Positions 17,327-26,410 of a stretch of 64,000 nucleotides of DNA are shown in pieces. The notes under the pieces were generated by a model. It did not search any database. It saw only the letters and a program-made list of their open reading frames with translations, and was not told the DNA's origin. The translations under genes were made by a program, and so were the position numbers. The stretch spans positions 62,001-126,000 of the forward strand of contig NZ_RZNA01000049.1 of the NCBI RefSeq assembly GCF_003992595.1, written 5' to 3'. Numbering within the stretch: the first letter of the stretch is position 1; the number at the start of each line of letters is the position of its first letter. The stretch comes from Flagellimonas oceanensis (GTDB lineage Bacteria; Bacteroidota; Bacteroidia; Flavobacteriales; Flavobacteriaceae).

Positions 17327-18622
17327 ATGCGTATTAAAATTTTGGTGATCATGGTACTATCATGTTCCTTGGCACTAACAACATCATGTAGAAAGTCTCC
17401 TGAGACTGCAGAGACCAAAGAAAAATCAGGTTATCAAGGACAAGGTAAAAGCCCTGTTGTACCTACGGTGGACAAGCCCATTCAAAAGCAATGGAAAGGT
17501 ATTTGGGCCTTTAACGACAGAATGACTTTCTTTTCAAACAAATTTGAGGGTGCCCGGTTGAACGGTGTGGCCTACGACGGTAACGACCATTATACTATAT
17601 GGGTTACCGCTGAAAACACACCCATCAACGTAAGTCCTTGGTATGCTTTTCAGGTATGGTCCGAGGAGCCGCGCGATATCACGGTTCAGTTAAACTATCA
17701 AGATTCAAGAAGCAGATATTACCCAAAGATCAGTACGGACGGAAGAAACTTTACCCCTCTCGATAGCACAAAATTTAAGGCCATTAACTCCGGCGTTGGC
17801 GAATTTGGAATAAAAGCAGCACCAGAATCTGCGGAATTGACAATTAGTGTGACCGAAGACCCAACTTGGATAACCGCACAGGAACTTTATACTTCCACCA
17901 TTGTAAAGGAATGGGTGGATTCCCTGAGTCAAAAACCGTTTATTGAAAATTATCCAATCGGTCTGTCAAAGGAGAAACGTACCATGCACTTGATGGAAAT
18001 CAATGCAAATGAAGAGGCCAATAAAGCCATGATGATCATTTCCAGACAACACCCACCCGAAGTAACTGGGTTTTTAGCCATGAAGTCTTTTATTGAAACC
18101 ATTTCCGGGAATTCGGAACTAGCCAAGGAGTTTAGACAAGAGCACTCCGTGTTTGTGGTACCATTGATGAATCCTGATGGAGCCGACAATGGGCATTGGA
18201 GACATAATATGGGAGGCATTGACCTCAACAGGGACTGGCAAAACTTCCATCAGCCAGAAACCAGAAACGTTCGGGATTTTCTAGTAGAGAAAGACAAGAC
18301 CTATGATTTTGTTTTCGGAGCAGATTTCCACTCGACATGGGACGATATCTACTACCCCATTGATACCACTGTAACCGGGGAAAAAGGGAAAATAGTATTT
18401 GACTGGATTGAAAACATCAGCGAAAGATTACCTCAGAAGAAAACCAACATAAGTGCTTCCGATCAAATTGACCCTACCATGGTATCCAGCAAGTATTTTT
18501 ACGTACATCATGGAATGCCTGCCATTGTATTTGAACTGGGAGACAATACTTCCCGACCTTTCCTAAAAGAAAAAGGTAAAGTAGCTGCAGAGGAAATCAT
18601 GAAACTTTTAATGGAGCAATAG
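17327..18622 (+). CDS. M14 family zinc carboxypeptidase-like lipoprotein
   Basis: A lipoprotein signal ends at Cys21 (LVIMVLSCSLALTTSC). Residues of about 50-190 form a beta-rich N-terminal domain (WAFNDRMTFFSNKFEGARLNGVAYDGNDHYTIWVTAEN) like that of cytosolic-type M14 carboxypeptidases. The catalytic domain carries the zinc pair in RQHPPEVTG (HxxE), substrate-binding IDLNRDWQNF, the third ligand in DFHSTWDD and the candidate general base in FELGDNT. It probably trims peptides in the periplasm or at the surface. 431 residues. The stop lies 1 nt from that of the convergent ccsBA gene. Confidence 0.85.
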   Translation: MRIKILVIMVLSCSLALTTSCRKSPETAETKEKSGYQGQGKSPVVPTVDKPIQKQWKGIWAFNDRMTFFSNKFEGARLNGVAYDGNDHYTIWVTAENTPINVSPWYAFQVWSEEPRDITVQLNYQDSRSRYYPKISTDGRNFTPLDSTKFKAINSGVGEFGIKAAPESAELTISVTEDPTWITAQELYTSTIVKEWVDSLSQKPFIENYPIGLSKEKRTMHLMEINANEEANKAMMIISRQHPPEVTGFLAMKSFIETISGNSELAKEFRQEHSVFVVPLMNPDGADNGHWRHNMGGIDLNRDWQNFHQPETRNVRDFLVEKDKTYDFVFGADFHSTWDDIYYPIDTTVTGEKGKIVFDWIENISERLPQKKTNISASDQIDPTMVSSKYFYVHHGMPAIVFELGDNTSRPFLKEKGKVAAEEIMKLLMEQ

Positions 18623-18623
18623 C

Positions 18624-21600
18624 CTATTTTTTGGCATAGTGTACTTTGTACCTCCAAAAACTGATACCTCCTAAAACAAAGACCCCAAGTACCGTGTACC
18701 ACACAAAGCTTGGGGTTATTACTTGGTCCCCACTGGCATAACTGTGCAGTCCTACCAAATAGAAGTTTACTCCAAAATAAGTCATCATAATACTGGCAAA
18801 GGCCACAATACTGGCAAAATTATAAGTCCACTTGCCACGTAGACCAGGAACCAATCGCATGTGAAGTACAAAAGCATACACCATGATTGAAATCAAAGCC
18901 CAAGTTTCCTTCGGGTCCCAACCCCAATAACGGCCCCAACTCTCATTGGCCCATTGACCACCCAAAAAGTTACCGATGGTCAGCATGACCAAACCAGCTG
19001 TAAGGGCCAATTCGTTGATTACGGTAAGCTCCTTAATAGCAAGATCCATTCGTTTTTTGTTCTTTTTGTTGGTAAGAATCATCAATAAGAGGGTAACTAC
19101 CCCTAGAATCATCCCAACCGTCAAAGGACCATAACTACCTACGATTACGGCAACGTGAATCATCAACCAATAACTGTCCAATACAGGTACCAAGTTGGCA
19201 ATCGCAGGATCCACCCAACTTTGATGGGCTATCCATAACAACATGGAGGTCACAAAAGCACTTGCTGCTATGGTAAGCTCACTCTTTCGACCTAGCGCCA
19301 AACCAATTCCCATGGTGGCCCACCCAACATACAATATACTTTCGTAGGCATCACTCCAAGGTGCATGGCCAGATATGTACCAGCGCAATATCAAACCAAT
19401 GGTGTGCCAGATAAAGAACAATATGATGGTCCCTTTCAATAAATAAGCAAAGGCATCGAGAAATTTTCGTTCCTTGAAAATTTTGGCAATCAATACGAAG
19501 AACAACAAGACACCGACCATTGCGTAGTACTTATACAAACGGTTGAACAGGTCCAGCTTGTTGTAAATGATCTCGGTTTTTATCTTTCTATCCGATGGCA
19601 ATACTTCCTCCCCGTGATTCTTTTGATTCTGTTTGAAGGCTTCCAGCAATCTATCAGGTTGAGAGTAATCTCCGGTCTTGATGGATTGTTGCAGCGAATT
19701 CAAATAATACGGCATCGCATTTCTGATGAAATTGGCATAGAGTGAATCCTGTACCTGATAGTCCCCACCACGATATTCAACAGCAGAAATCCATTTATTG
19801 TTTTCATCGTTCAGCAAGGGAAATATTTTGACGATGCTTCCACCCAAAGCAACATCCAACAAACTCAACCTTTCCCATACCTTTTTGATATCCTTTTCAA
19901 AATTCGAAGGATTGTTTGTAGTAGTGGCCTTTTCTAAATAAGGCCCCAATTTATTGACTCCTTTCTCATCAAAAAAATCAGTGGCCTTAACATAATCTGT
20001 ACCCTTCGGAACTCCAATTACTTTTCGAATACTATCGTTTTGCCATTTACCCACTTCAATAAAATCCGCAGTGTACCAAACCCCAGGATTAAGCATCATG
20101 GAAAGGAAAACCTGATTGGAAGACATATCTTTATACTTGTCCTTACCGCTCAATTTTCGTAATAGTTCAGAAGAAAAAGTGTGTACAGGCTTCATTCTAC
20201 CCTCCCCATCCTGTATGACCAAAGCACCAAACTTCTCGGCATGCTCTTTGGCTACGGTAGTGGCTTGAATCACAGAATCTATTTGTGCCTTCGTTGGGAC
20301 ATTGGAATGTTCATGCACCTCTTCTTGGGCGTTTGCCGAAACAAAAGCGAAGAAAAGTGCAATTGTTGTCAATGCGGCTTTCTTTTCCTTGATTTTTTCG
20401 AGCATGGTCTGTAAATCCCTGAAACGTGTTTTTCCAAAGAACATGATGCCCATCAAACCAATATACAGCAGAAAATAACCAATATAGGTAATCCATGTGC
20501 CCCACCAGTCATGATTTACGGAGAGAACGGTTCCTTTCTCATCAGGATGGAAACTGGATTGGAAGAACCGGTATCCTTGATGATCTAGTACGTGATTCAT
20601 ATAAATATCATAATCAAAAGGACGGTCGTCGTGCACCGTGACCTTACTCATGAATGAAGCATAACCTGTTTCGGTTCCCGGATATTTTTCAGCAATAAAA
20701 TCGTTCAGCTCAATGGAAAAAGGAAGCTCGTATACTTTGGATCCATAACTCAATGAGAAATCCAACCCACCTACATTGATCTTGTCCGAGAAATTAGATG
20801 TTCCCTTGCTTCCCAACAATTTCACTTCCTTGCTCTCACCATTGGCAGAGATGGAAACAATTAAAGCATCTTGTGTTTCTTTGGTAATTTCCTCCTCGGG
20901 CACTTTAACAATACCATAACTACCTTTTATCAAAGGGTCAGGTACCACAAACTGCATGCCGCCCATAGTGTAAAGTGAGCGTAATTGCAACTGCTGGATG
21001 CTATCACTGGCCACTTCCCCTTGGAATTGGTCTGCCATTCGCATAAAATTACCTTCAAATGGCGATTTGATGCGGTAACCATTTTCTTCATCGTAAAAGA
21101 TGTTGACGGCACCATCAGTTTCATTGTTTAAAGCGAAAAGGATGTTATGGACACTGGCTATTTTACCATTTTCCAGATAATGCTCGTGGCGCTGACCATT
21201 TCCAGCTTCTACAATTTGAAGGTACTCGGTTCCATTTTCATCTGGTATCAATCCTTTTTCTGCTCCTTTGATAAAATCCACATAACTGATGGAAAACGGT
21301 TGCCCATTGAAATCGGATTTCCACGGTAAACTGGAACGTTTTCCCTCTGGGGTCACTAGGATGTCATCTTCCAATACCCTACGTTTAGTTTCTCCATTGA
21401 TGTCCCCATCTACAAAAGCAGTCAAATACGTCTTATCCGAATAAAAAACCTTCTCAGTGGCACCTTCCCTTATGGGCATCATACCCTCATAACTGATATA
21501 ACGGGTCACAAACGCGCCAACGATGATCAAAATCCAAGAAAGGTGAAGAATCAGTACCGGCCATTTTTTCCATTGCAAAAGACGATACCTGTAAATGTTT

Positions 21601-21791
21601 CCAAAAAAGTTGATTACGAAGAAGACCATAATGGCCTCAAACCAAGTAGCGTTGTAAATATAAATTCGTGCGGTTTCGGTACTGTACCAGCTTTCCACAA
21701 AAGTTCCCATGGCCATTGCCGCAGCAAAGACCAAAAATAGAACAGCCATAAGTCTTGTGGAAAAAAGCGTTTTCTTAAGAATATCGATCAT
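18624..21791 (-). CDS. ccsA: Fused ResB-ResC (CcsB-CcsA) cytochrome c biogenesis protein
   Basis: System II haem delivery protein of about 1055 residues combining both subunits in one chain. The N-terminal ResB part has membrane helices (LMAVLFLVFAAAMAMGTFVESWY; ILHLSWILIIVGAFV), a large periplasmic domain and another helix near residue 430. The C-terminal CcsA part has about eight helices with the haem-handling tryptophan-rich motif GGQWANESWGRYWGWDPKETW (about residues 945-965) and conserved His residues in HMRLVPGLRG and VGLHSYASG. It transports haem outward and attaches it to CxxCH apocytochromes. The ORF track starts 26 codons earlier; MIDILKKTLFSTRLM at 21791 is the natural start. Confidence 0.93.
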   Translation of the reverse strand: MIDILKKTLFSTRLMAVLFLVFAAAMAMGTFVESWYSTETARIYIYNATWFEAIMVFFVINFFGNIYRYRLLQWKKWPVLILHLSWILIIVGAFVTRYISYEGMMPIREGATEKVFYSDKTYLTAFVDGDINGETKRRVLEDDILVTPEGKRSSLPWKSDFNGQPFSISYVDFIKGAEKGLIPDENGTEYLQIVEAGNGQRHEHYLENGKIASVHNILFALNNETDGAVNIFYDEENGYRIKSPFEGNFMRMADQFQGEVASDSIQQLQLRSLYTMGGMQFVVPDPLIKGSYGIVKVPEEEITKETQDALIVSISANGESKEVKLLGSKGTSNFSDKINVGGLDFSLSYGSKVYELPFSIELNDFIAEKYPGTETGYASFMSKVTVHDDRPFDYDIYMNHVLDHQGYRFFQSSFHPDEKGTVLSVNHDWWGTWITYIGYFLLYIGLMGIMFFGKTRFRDLQTMLEKIKEKKAALTTIALFFAFVSANAQEEVHEHSNVPTKAQIDSVIQATTVAKEHAEKFGALVIQDGEGRMKPVHTFSSELLRKLSGKDKYKDMSSNQVFLSMMLNPGVWYTADFIEVGKWQNDSIRKVIGVPKGTDYVKATDFFDEKGVNKLGPYLEKATTTNNPSNFEKDIKKVWERLSLLDVALGGSIVKIFPLLNDENNKWISAVEYRGGDYQVQDSLYANFIRNAMPYYLNSLQQSIKTGDYSQPDRLLEAFKQNQKNHGEEVLPSDRKIKTEIIYNKLDLFNRLYKYYAMVGVLLFFVLIAKIFKERKFLDAFAYLLKGTIILFFIWHTIGLILRWYISGHAPWSDAYESILYVGWATMGIGLALGRKSELTIAASAFVTSMLLWIAHQSWVDPAIANLVPVLDSYWLMIHVAVIVGSYGPLTVGMILGVVTLLLMILTNKKNKKRMDLAIKELTVINELALTAGLVMLTIGNFLGGQWANESWGRYWGWDPKETWALISIMVYAFVLHMRLVPGLRGKWTYNFASIVAFASIMMTYFGVNFYLVGLHSYASGDQVITPSFVWYTVLGVFVLGGISFWRYKVHYAKK

Positions 21792-21905
21792 GGAAATTCG
21801 GTCTACTTTCGGTTTGCAAAAATACGGTCTTTTTAGAACTTCCTTGTTGCATAAAACGATAAAAATCACACATATTTGTTAATTCTTACTATGATTCATC
21901 AACCC

Positions 21906-21913
21906 TAAATTTG
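21906..21913 (+). promoter_or_regulatory. -7 box (TAnnTTTG) of the DUF2520 operon
   Basis: TAAATTTG matches the consensus and ends 11 nt before the ATG at 21925. Transcription would start about 7 nt before the start codon, giving an almost leaderless mRNA. No well-placed -33 TTG was found. Confidence 0.5.
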
Positions 21914-21924
21914 TAATTTTGGGC

Positions 21925-22686
21925 ATGCTCAAGATTGTGATTTTGGGAACCGGCAACCTCGCCAAACACCTGTACAGCGCTTTTGCAGGAGCCACTAATG
22001 TTGATGTGGTCCAAGTTGTGGGACGCAATGGAGAAGCACTTCAGCAATTTTCGACACACTCCCCTATTTCCAACGATTTTAATGCCATTACTGATGCCGA
22101 TGTGTATGTAATCGCAGTAAAAGATGATGTTATTGGCGAAGTGTCAAAACATCTATCGAACAAACAAGGAATCGTGGTCCACACTTCTGGAGCCATTAGT
22201 CTGAAAGCGATACAACCTATGAACAAAGGTGTTTTTTACCCACTACAGACGTTTACCAAAGGTAAGACGGTTGATTTTTCAAGTATTCCTATCTGTATTG
22301 AAGCTGAGGAGAAACAATCTTTGGAAACATTGAGAACCTTGGCAGCATCCATTTCTGAAAACGTACACCATATCGACTCGGAACAGCGAAAAAAATTGCA
22401 TCTTGCAGCCGTTTTTGTGAACAACTTTACCAATTACCTCTACGGTATCGGCGAAGAACTTTGTTTGGAAGAAGGACTCTCTTTTGATTTATTGAAACCA
22501 TTGATTATGGAAACTGCGAATAAAATCCAGACCATTTCGCCCAAAGAGGCTCAAACGGGGCCTGCACGCCGTAATGACATCAAAAGCAAGGAAGAGCACC
22601 TGGAACTTCTGAACAAACCAGAACACATTACACTCTATAAACTATTGAGCCAAGCCATAAAACAAGCGCATGAAAAAGAATTATAA
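21925..22686 (+). CDS. Rossmann-like / DUF2520 domain protein
   Basis: The 253-residue protein opens with a dinucleotide-binding fold (MLKIVILGTGNLAKHLYSAFAG) and continues with VYVIAVKDDVIGEV and VVHTSGAISLKAI, the layout of F420-dependent-NADP-oxidoreductase-like/DUF2520 proteins. The C-terminal helical half contains LAAVFVNNFTNYLYGIGEELC, typical of the DUF2520 C-terminus. It looks like an NAD(P)-dependent dehydrogenase distantly related to pyrroline-5-carboxylate reductase or ketopantoate reductase, with no proven substrate. I use the ATG at 21925 instead of the upstream TTG. Its end overlaps the next gene by 17 nt. Confidence 0.85.
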   Translation: MLKIVILGTGNLAKHLYSAFAGATNVDVVQVVGRNGEALQQFSTHSPISNDFNAITDADVYVIAVKDDVIGEVSKHLSNKQGIVVHTSGAISLKAIQPMNKGVFYPLQTFTKGKTVDFSSIPICIEAEEKQSLETLRTLAASISENVHHIDSEQRKKLHLAAVFVNNFTNYLYGIGEELCLEEGLSFDLLKPLIMETANKIQTISPKEAQTGPARRNDIKSKEEHLELLNKPEHITLYKLLSQAIKQAHEKEL

Positions 22687-23197
22687 AGAGCTACTGAGTA
22701 ACATTACCACCTTTGTTTTTGATGTTGATGGGGTTTTTACAGATGGGACCGTTTTGATCACCACTGATGGCGAACTACTTCGCAAAATGAGTGTCAAGGA
22801 TGGCTATGCCTTAAAAACTGCCATTAAAAAAGGATACAATGTGTGCATCATCACCGGTGGAACCAATCAAGGCGTAAAAGAGCGCTTAAAAGGTCTTGGG
22901 GTAACCGACTTTTACATGGGTGCCCATTACAAACAGGAACCGTTGGAGGAGTATTTGGATATTCATGATATTGACCCACAATCCGTGGTTTACATGGGCG
23001 ATGATGTTCCCGATATTCCACCCATGAAAATGGTGGCCCTGGCCACTTCTCCACAGAACGCAGTACCCGAAGTAAAAGCTATTTCCGACTATGTTTCGCA
23101 CAAAAATGGAGGCGATGGTTGTGTTCGCGATATTATTGAGCAAGTTTTAAAAGTTCGCGGGGACTGGAACGATAATTTTAGTGCCAAGAATGACTAA
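22670..23197 (+). CDS. KdsC-like HAD phosphatase (Kdo-8-phosphate phosphatase)
   Basis: The 175-residue cap-less HAD protein has motif I DVDGVFTDG (nucleophile Asp), motif II IITGG, a lysine at HYKQEP and motif III YMGDDVPDIPPM. The DGVxTDG form and the short length without a cap domain are characteristic of tetrameric KdsC/YrbI phosphatases, which make Kdo for LPS core from Kdo-8-phosphate. A related nonulosonate-9-phosphate phosphatase is possible. It overlaps both neighbours, pointing to an operon with DUF2520 and Maf. Confidence 0.87.
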   Translation: MKKNYKELLSNITTFVFDVDGVFTDGTVLITTDGELLRKMSVKDGYALKTAIKKGYNVCIITGGTNQGVKERLKGLGVTDFYMGAHYKQEPLEEYLDIHDIDPQSVVYMGDDVPDIPPMKMVALATSPQNAVPEVKAISDYVSHKNGGDGCVRDIIEQVLKVRGDWNDNFSAKND

Positions 23198-23783
23198 AAA
23201 TCCACTCAAAGAAAAGCTCAAGGACAAAAAAATCATCTTAGGCTCTGGCTCGCCAAGACGCAAAATGTTTTTGGAAGAATTGGGACTTGATTTTGAAGTA
23301 GGACCTAAATCCGTAGAAGAGGTCTATCCTGAAGCATTACAAGGTCAAGAAATATCAGAGTATCTGGCCAAACTAAAGGCCACGCCATTTTTGGAGGAGT
23401 TGGAACCCAACCAAATCGTGATTACGTCCGATACCCTGGTTTGGCACAACAATACTTCTTTGGCCAAAGCTTCTGATAAAGCAGAAGCATTCGAAATGAT
23501 CAAAACGCTCTCTGGCGATTGGCACGAAGTGATTACCTCTGTCTGTTTTACCACAAAAGATGCGCAAAAAACAGTAAGTGGGGTTACCAAGGTAAAGTTG
23601 AAGGAATTCTTGGATGATGAAATCAACTACTACATTGACACTTGTCAACCGTTTGATAAAGCTGGTGCCTACGGCATTCAGGAATGGATCGGTATGATCG
23701 GTATTACTGAGATTCAAGGTTCATATACCAACGTAGTGGGACTGCCCACCGATTTGGTCTACAAAACACTCATGGAGCTGTAA
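23190..23783 (+). CDS. maf: Maf family nucleotide pyrophosphatase
   Basis: The 197-residue protein has the Maf signature LGSGSPRRKMFLEELGLDFEV near the start, ITSDTLVWHNNTSLAKASDKAEAFEMIKTLSGDWHEVITSVC and the C-terminal GAYGIQEWIGMIGITEIQGSYTNVVGLPT. Maf enzymes hydrolyse dTTP, UTP and modified nucleotides (YhdE-type) and act in nucleotide-pool sanitation. The older 'septum formation inhibitor' name comes from overexpression. The track includes a GTG three codons earlier; ATG 23190 (MTKNPLK) is preferred. The gene overlaps the phosphatase end by 8 nt. Confidence 0.92.
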   Translation: MTKNPLKEKLKDKKIILGSGSPRRKMFLEELGLDFEVGPKSVEEVYPEALQGQEISEYLAKLKATPFLEELEPNQIVITSDTLVWHNNTSLAKASDKAEAFEMIKTLSGDWHEVITSVCFTTKDAQKTVSGVTKVKLKEFLDDEINYYIDTCQPFDKAGAYGIQEWIGMIGITEIQGSYTNVVGLPTDLVYKTLMEL

Positions 23784-24014
23784 TCACGTTCGTTTTACCG
23801 AAATGATTTTTACGGGACAGGCTTTGGAGGCTTGTTCACAGGTATCGTAAATGCCCTCATCGTGGGATTTGATGGTATGAAATCCTTTTTTGTTCTGGGA
23901 GTGTAATAAAACAGATTTCCCATCTTTCTTGGACATGGCAAATTGTTCTGGAGCCATCTCCACACAATAATTACAACCGATACATTTTTCACGCTGAAGC
24001 GTCACTACCACCAT
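23784..24014 (-). CDS. 4Fe-4S ferredoxin
   Basis: This 76-residue protein carries a single cluster motif: CIGCNYC at about residues 11-17 and a remote Cys-Pro in QASKACPVKI, the arrangement of single-cluster [4Fe-4S] ferredoxins (other Cys residues at CEQ could contribute). It is a soluble electron carrier. It starts within TAATG overlapping the stop of the U32 gene, so the two are translated from one message and probably act together. Gene end is adjacent to maf, which is convergent. Confidence 0.9.
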   Translation of the reverse strand: MVVVTLQREKCIGCNYCVEMAPEQFAMSKKDGKSVLLHSQNKKGFHTIKSHDEGIYDTCEQASKACPVKIISVKRT

Positions 24015-25258
24015 TAGGCCTCTATCTTATTTTCCACGATTTTGTACAACTTGTCCGATAGGCGAATTCTAAAATTCAAAGGAATGGTTACGGAATCGCC
24101 CTTTTTGGCGGTGGAAAGTTTGGCATCGTTCACCAACATTTCGGTCACTTTCATTTCTTTGGCTCCTGTTGAGGGGCCTGTCACCAAAATGGTATCACCA
24201 ATTGAGATATCGTAAGCTTCAATGATGAACTCACCAATGTTACTTTTCGGGAAGAAGTGGGCTCCTTTACCAATATACACCTTCTTTTGTGTAGCCGAAG
24301 AACCGGGAATTTTACTCCACTCGCCCAACTTTTGGCCCAAGTAGTACCCGCTCCAAAAACCACGGTTGTATACTTTTTCCAATTCCTGCATCCAAGTGAT
24401 TACTTTCTCTTTGTCGTAGTTGCCTTCGTATAAGCTATCCAATGCTTGACGATAACATTTGATTACTTTGGCCACATACTCCGGAGCACGCCCCCTACCC
24501 TCAATCTTCAATACTTTGATGCCTGCATCAGCCACTTGGTCCAAGAAATCAATGGTACATAAATCCTTTGGAGACATAATATACTCGTTGTCCAGTTCCA
24601 TTTCAAAACCAGTCTCCTGGTCGATAACCGTATACTTTTTTCGGCAGTTTTGCTTGCAAGCACCTCTATTTGCGGATGAGTTGTAAGAGTGCAAACTCAT
24701 ATAACATTTACCCGAAACGGCCATACACAAGGCTCCATGACCGAAAACCTCTATCTCAACCAAACGACCCGATGGTCCTTTGATCTGTTCTTTTTCTATT
24801 TGCCCGGTAATCTTCTTTACTTGCCGCAAGCTCAACTCACGGCTCAACACCATGGTATCTGCGAACATGGCATAGAATTTTACCGTTTCAATATTGGTTA
24901 CGTTGATTTGGGTGGATATATGTACTTCCAACCCCATTTCCCTGGCGGAAGCGATTACCGCTTGATCCATGGCAATAATTGCGGTCAAACCTACTTCTTT
25001 GGCCTTCTTTAATAAGGTCTTGACAATGGAAAGATCATGATCGTAGATAATGGTGTTCAAAGTCAAGTAAGTTCGCACCCCCCTGGCATTACATCGCTTT
25101 GCTATCTCGGGTAGATCGTCCAACGTAAAGTTCATGGTCGCCCTTGCTCTCATGTTCAATTGCTCCACACCAAAATACACCGAATCGGCTCCGTTCTCCA
25201 ACGCAGCCTGTAACGATTCAAAGTTACCCGCAGGTGCCATCAACTCAATCTGTTGCAT
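24014..25258 (-). CDS. U32 family protein (TrhP/RlhA-type RNA hydroxylation factor)
   Basis: The 414-residue protein has the U32 N-terminal TIM-barrel-like domain (ELMAPAGNFESLQAALENGADSVYFGVEQLNMRARA) and the cysteine-rich segment HGALCMAVSGKCYMS...NRGACKQNCRKKY expected to bind an Fe-S cluster, followed by a small C-terminal beta domain. 'Peptidase U32' is a historical label: TrhP and RlhA catalyse prephenate-dependent hydroxylation of tRNA U34 and of 23S rRNA, and UbiU/UbiV act in ubiquinone synthesis. Given length and domain order, a TrhP-like tRNA role is most plausible. The ORF track start (25291) overlaps the predicted -7 box, so I use MQQIELMAPAG at 25258. Confidence 0.87.
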   Translation of the reverse strand: MQQIELMAPAGNFESLQAALENGADSVYFGVEQLNMRARATMNFTLDDLPEIAKRCNARGVRTYLTLNTIIYDHDLSIVKTLLKKAKEVGLTAIIAMDQAVIASAREMGLEVHISTQINVTNIETVKFYAMFADTMVLSRELSLRQVKKITGQIEKEQIKGPSGRLVEIEVFGHGALCMAVSGKCYMSLHSYNSSANRGACKQNCRKKYTVIDQETGFEMELDNEYIMSPKDLCTIDFLDQVADAGIKVLKIEGRGRAPEYVAKVIKCYRQALDSLYEGNYDKEKVITWMQELEKVYNRGFWSGYYLGQKLGEWSKIPGSSATQKKVYIGKGAHFFPKSNIGEFIIEAYDISIGDTILVTGPSTGAKEMKVTEMLVNDAKLSTAKKGDSVTIPLNFRIRLSDKLYKIVENKIEA

Positions 25259-25288
25259 ACCAAAAAGTTTAACTTCTGAAATATTCTG

Positions 25289-25296
25289 CAAAACTA
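25289..25296 (-). promoter_or_regulatory. -7 box of the U32-ferredoxin operon
   Basis: TAGTTTTG on the minus strand fits TAnnTTTG. It would start transcription near 25284, which excludes the ORF-track start at 25291 and supports the start at 25258. No clear -33 TTG was seen. Confidence 0.5.
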
Positions 25297-25329
25297 CATT
25301 TTTCCGTGTATTGGAAAAAGTTAAGTATC

Positions 25330-25360
25330 TTGATATAAACCGACTTTACCCCTAACTTTG
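25330..25360 (+). promoter_or_regulatory. Promoter of the lipoprotein gene (TTG-N20-TAnnTTTG)
   Basis: TTG at 25330-25332 and TAACTTTG at 25353-25360 with a 20-nt spacer form a complete promoter. The mRNA leader before ATG 25374 would be only about 9 nt. Confidence 0.75.
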
Positions 25361-25373
25361 GAAAAATGCACCA

Positions 25374-26318
25374 ATGAAAATTTCTATATCAACTTTTAGT
25401 ACTTCCTTTTTATTATTGATTTTCTTGCTTATCGGATGTAAACAAGAAAATAATCCAGAAGCTTTGGCCAATACTGCTTCTGCCAAAAAAACAAATGAGC
25501 AGCCACCCAAAGTTCCACTTTCAGATGATTTCAAGGAGTATTGGTACGCTGGAGAAGCGGAAATAACTTCGTACGAACTGAAGCAAGCACGATATGGGGA
25601 ATTAAGGGAAGGCAAGGCTGTTTTGATTTACGTTACCGAACCCTTTTTGCCCCAAGAACAGGTTAAAGCAAACAATAGCAACCCTGAAAACGTATCGGTC
25701 TTGAAATTGAACGGCACTAAAAAGTTTTTAACGGGTATCTATCCCTATTCCATCATGAGCAGTACATTTTATCCTGTTTATGACAATCAGCATGCTCTTA
25801 AAACAAGTCTGTCGGTTCAAGAATGGTGTGGACATGTATACTCCCAACTTAACAACCGGGAACAGTTTGAGTTCACTTCACATTCCTATTTTGAAGGAGA
25901 GGCCGATCAAGCATTCGCGATGGAAAAAGCAATTCTTGAAAACGAGATCTGGACCAAAATCCGAATCAATCCCGAAAATCTTCCTGTGGGCAGTATCTCC
26001 ATAATTCCTTCTCTCGAGTTTATTCGGTTAAGCCATCAAGAAATAAAAGCTTATAATGCCAATGCTCAACTTTCATCTAAAGATGGCCTTACAACTTACT
26101 CCATTTCTTACCCAGAATTGGAACGAAATTTGATGGTAAAATTCACGACTGACTTCCCCCATTCCATTGAAAGTTGGACGGAAGAATTTAAAAGTGACTT
26201 TGGTCCCGATGCAAAAAGAATGACAACTTCGGCCACCAAAATCAAGTCACTAAAAACTGCCTATTGGCAACAAAATGACAACAATAATTTAATATTAAGG
26301 GATAGTTTAGGTTTGTAA
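25374..26318 (+). CDS. Conserved lipoprotein of unknown function
   Basis: A lipoprotein signal is clear (STSFLLLIFLLIGCKQEN, lipid-anchored Cys near residue 22). The ~290-residue mature part has no catalytic motif I recognise. Conspicuous segments are YWYAGEAEITSYELKQARYGELREG, MSSTFYPVYD and SVQEWCGHVYSQLNNR, which recur in this family in Flavobacteriaceae. Similar proteins are sometimes labelled 'septum formation inhibitor Maf' in databases, but nothing here resembles the true Maf encoded 2 kb away. Expressed from its own promoter, divergently from U32. Confidence 0.8.
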   Translation: MKISISTFSTSFLLLIFLLIGCKQENNPEALANTASAKKTNEQPPKVPLSDDFKEYWYAGEAEITSYELKQARYGELREGKAVLIYVTEPFLPQEQVKANNSNPENVSVLKLNGTKKFLTGIYPYSIMSSTFYPVYDNQHALKTSLSVQEWCGHVYSQLNNREQFEFTSHSYFEGEADQAFAMEKAILENEIWTKIRINPENLPVGSISIIPSLEFIRLSHQEIKAYNANAQLSSKDGLTTYSISYPELERNLMVKFTTDFPHSIESWTEEFKSDFGPDAKRMTTSATKIKSLKTAYWQQNDNNNLILRDSLGL

Positions 26319-26379
26319 CAGCAACGAATTGCTATGTTAAAAGTCTTGTAAAGAAACGGATGACTGCCTACAAACTACC

Positions 26380-26387
26380 TATATTTG
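26380..26387 (+). promoter_or_regulatory. -7 box (TAnnTTTG) of the PIG-L gene
   Basis: TATATTTG ends 23 nt before ATG 26411. Since it lies inside the 5' extension in the ORF track, it supports the shorter start. The nearest upstream TTG is 31 nt away, longer than usual. Confidence 0.5.
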
Positions 26388-26410
26388 AATTAACCACTAA
26401 ACGACCAACT

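Noticed and set aside
17082-17327. 81-codon plus-strand ORF over the inverted-repeat element
   Set aside because: It begins inside the MATE coding region, has no recognisable domain, and the underlying sequence is better explained by nested base pairing. Coding cannot be fully excluded without comparison.
25366-25377. Three-codon upstream ORF (ATG CAC CAA TGA) overlapping the lipoprotein ATG
   Set aside because: The predicted transcription start falls at or after its ATG, so it would probably not be translated.
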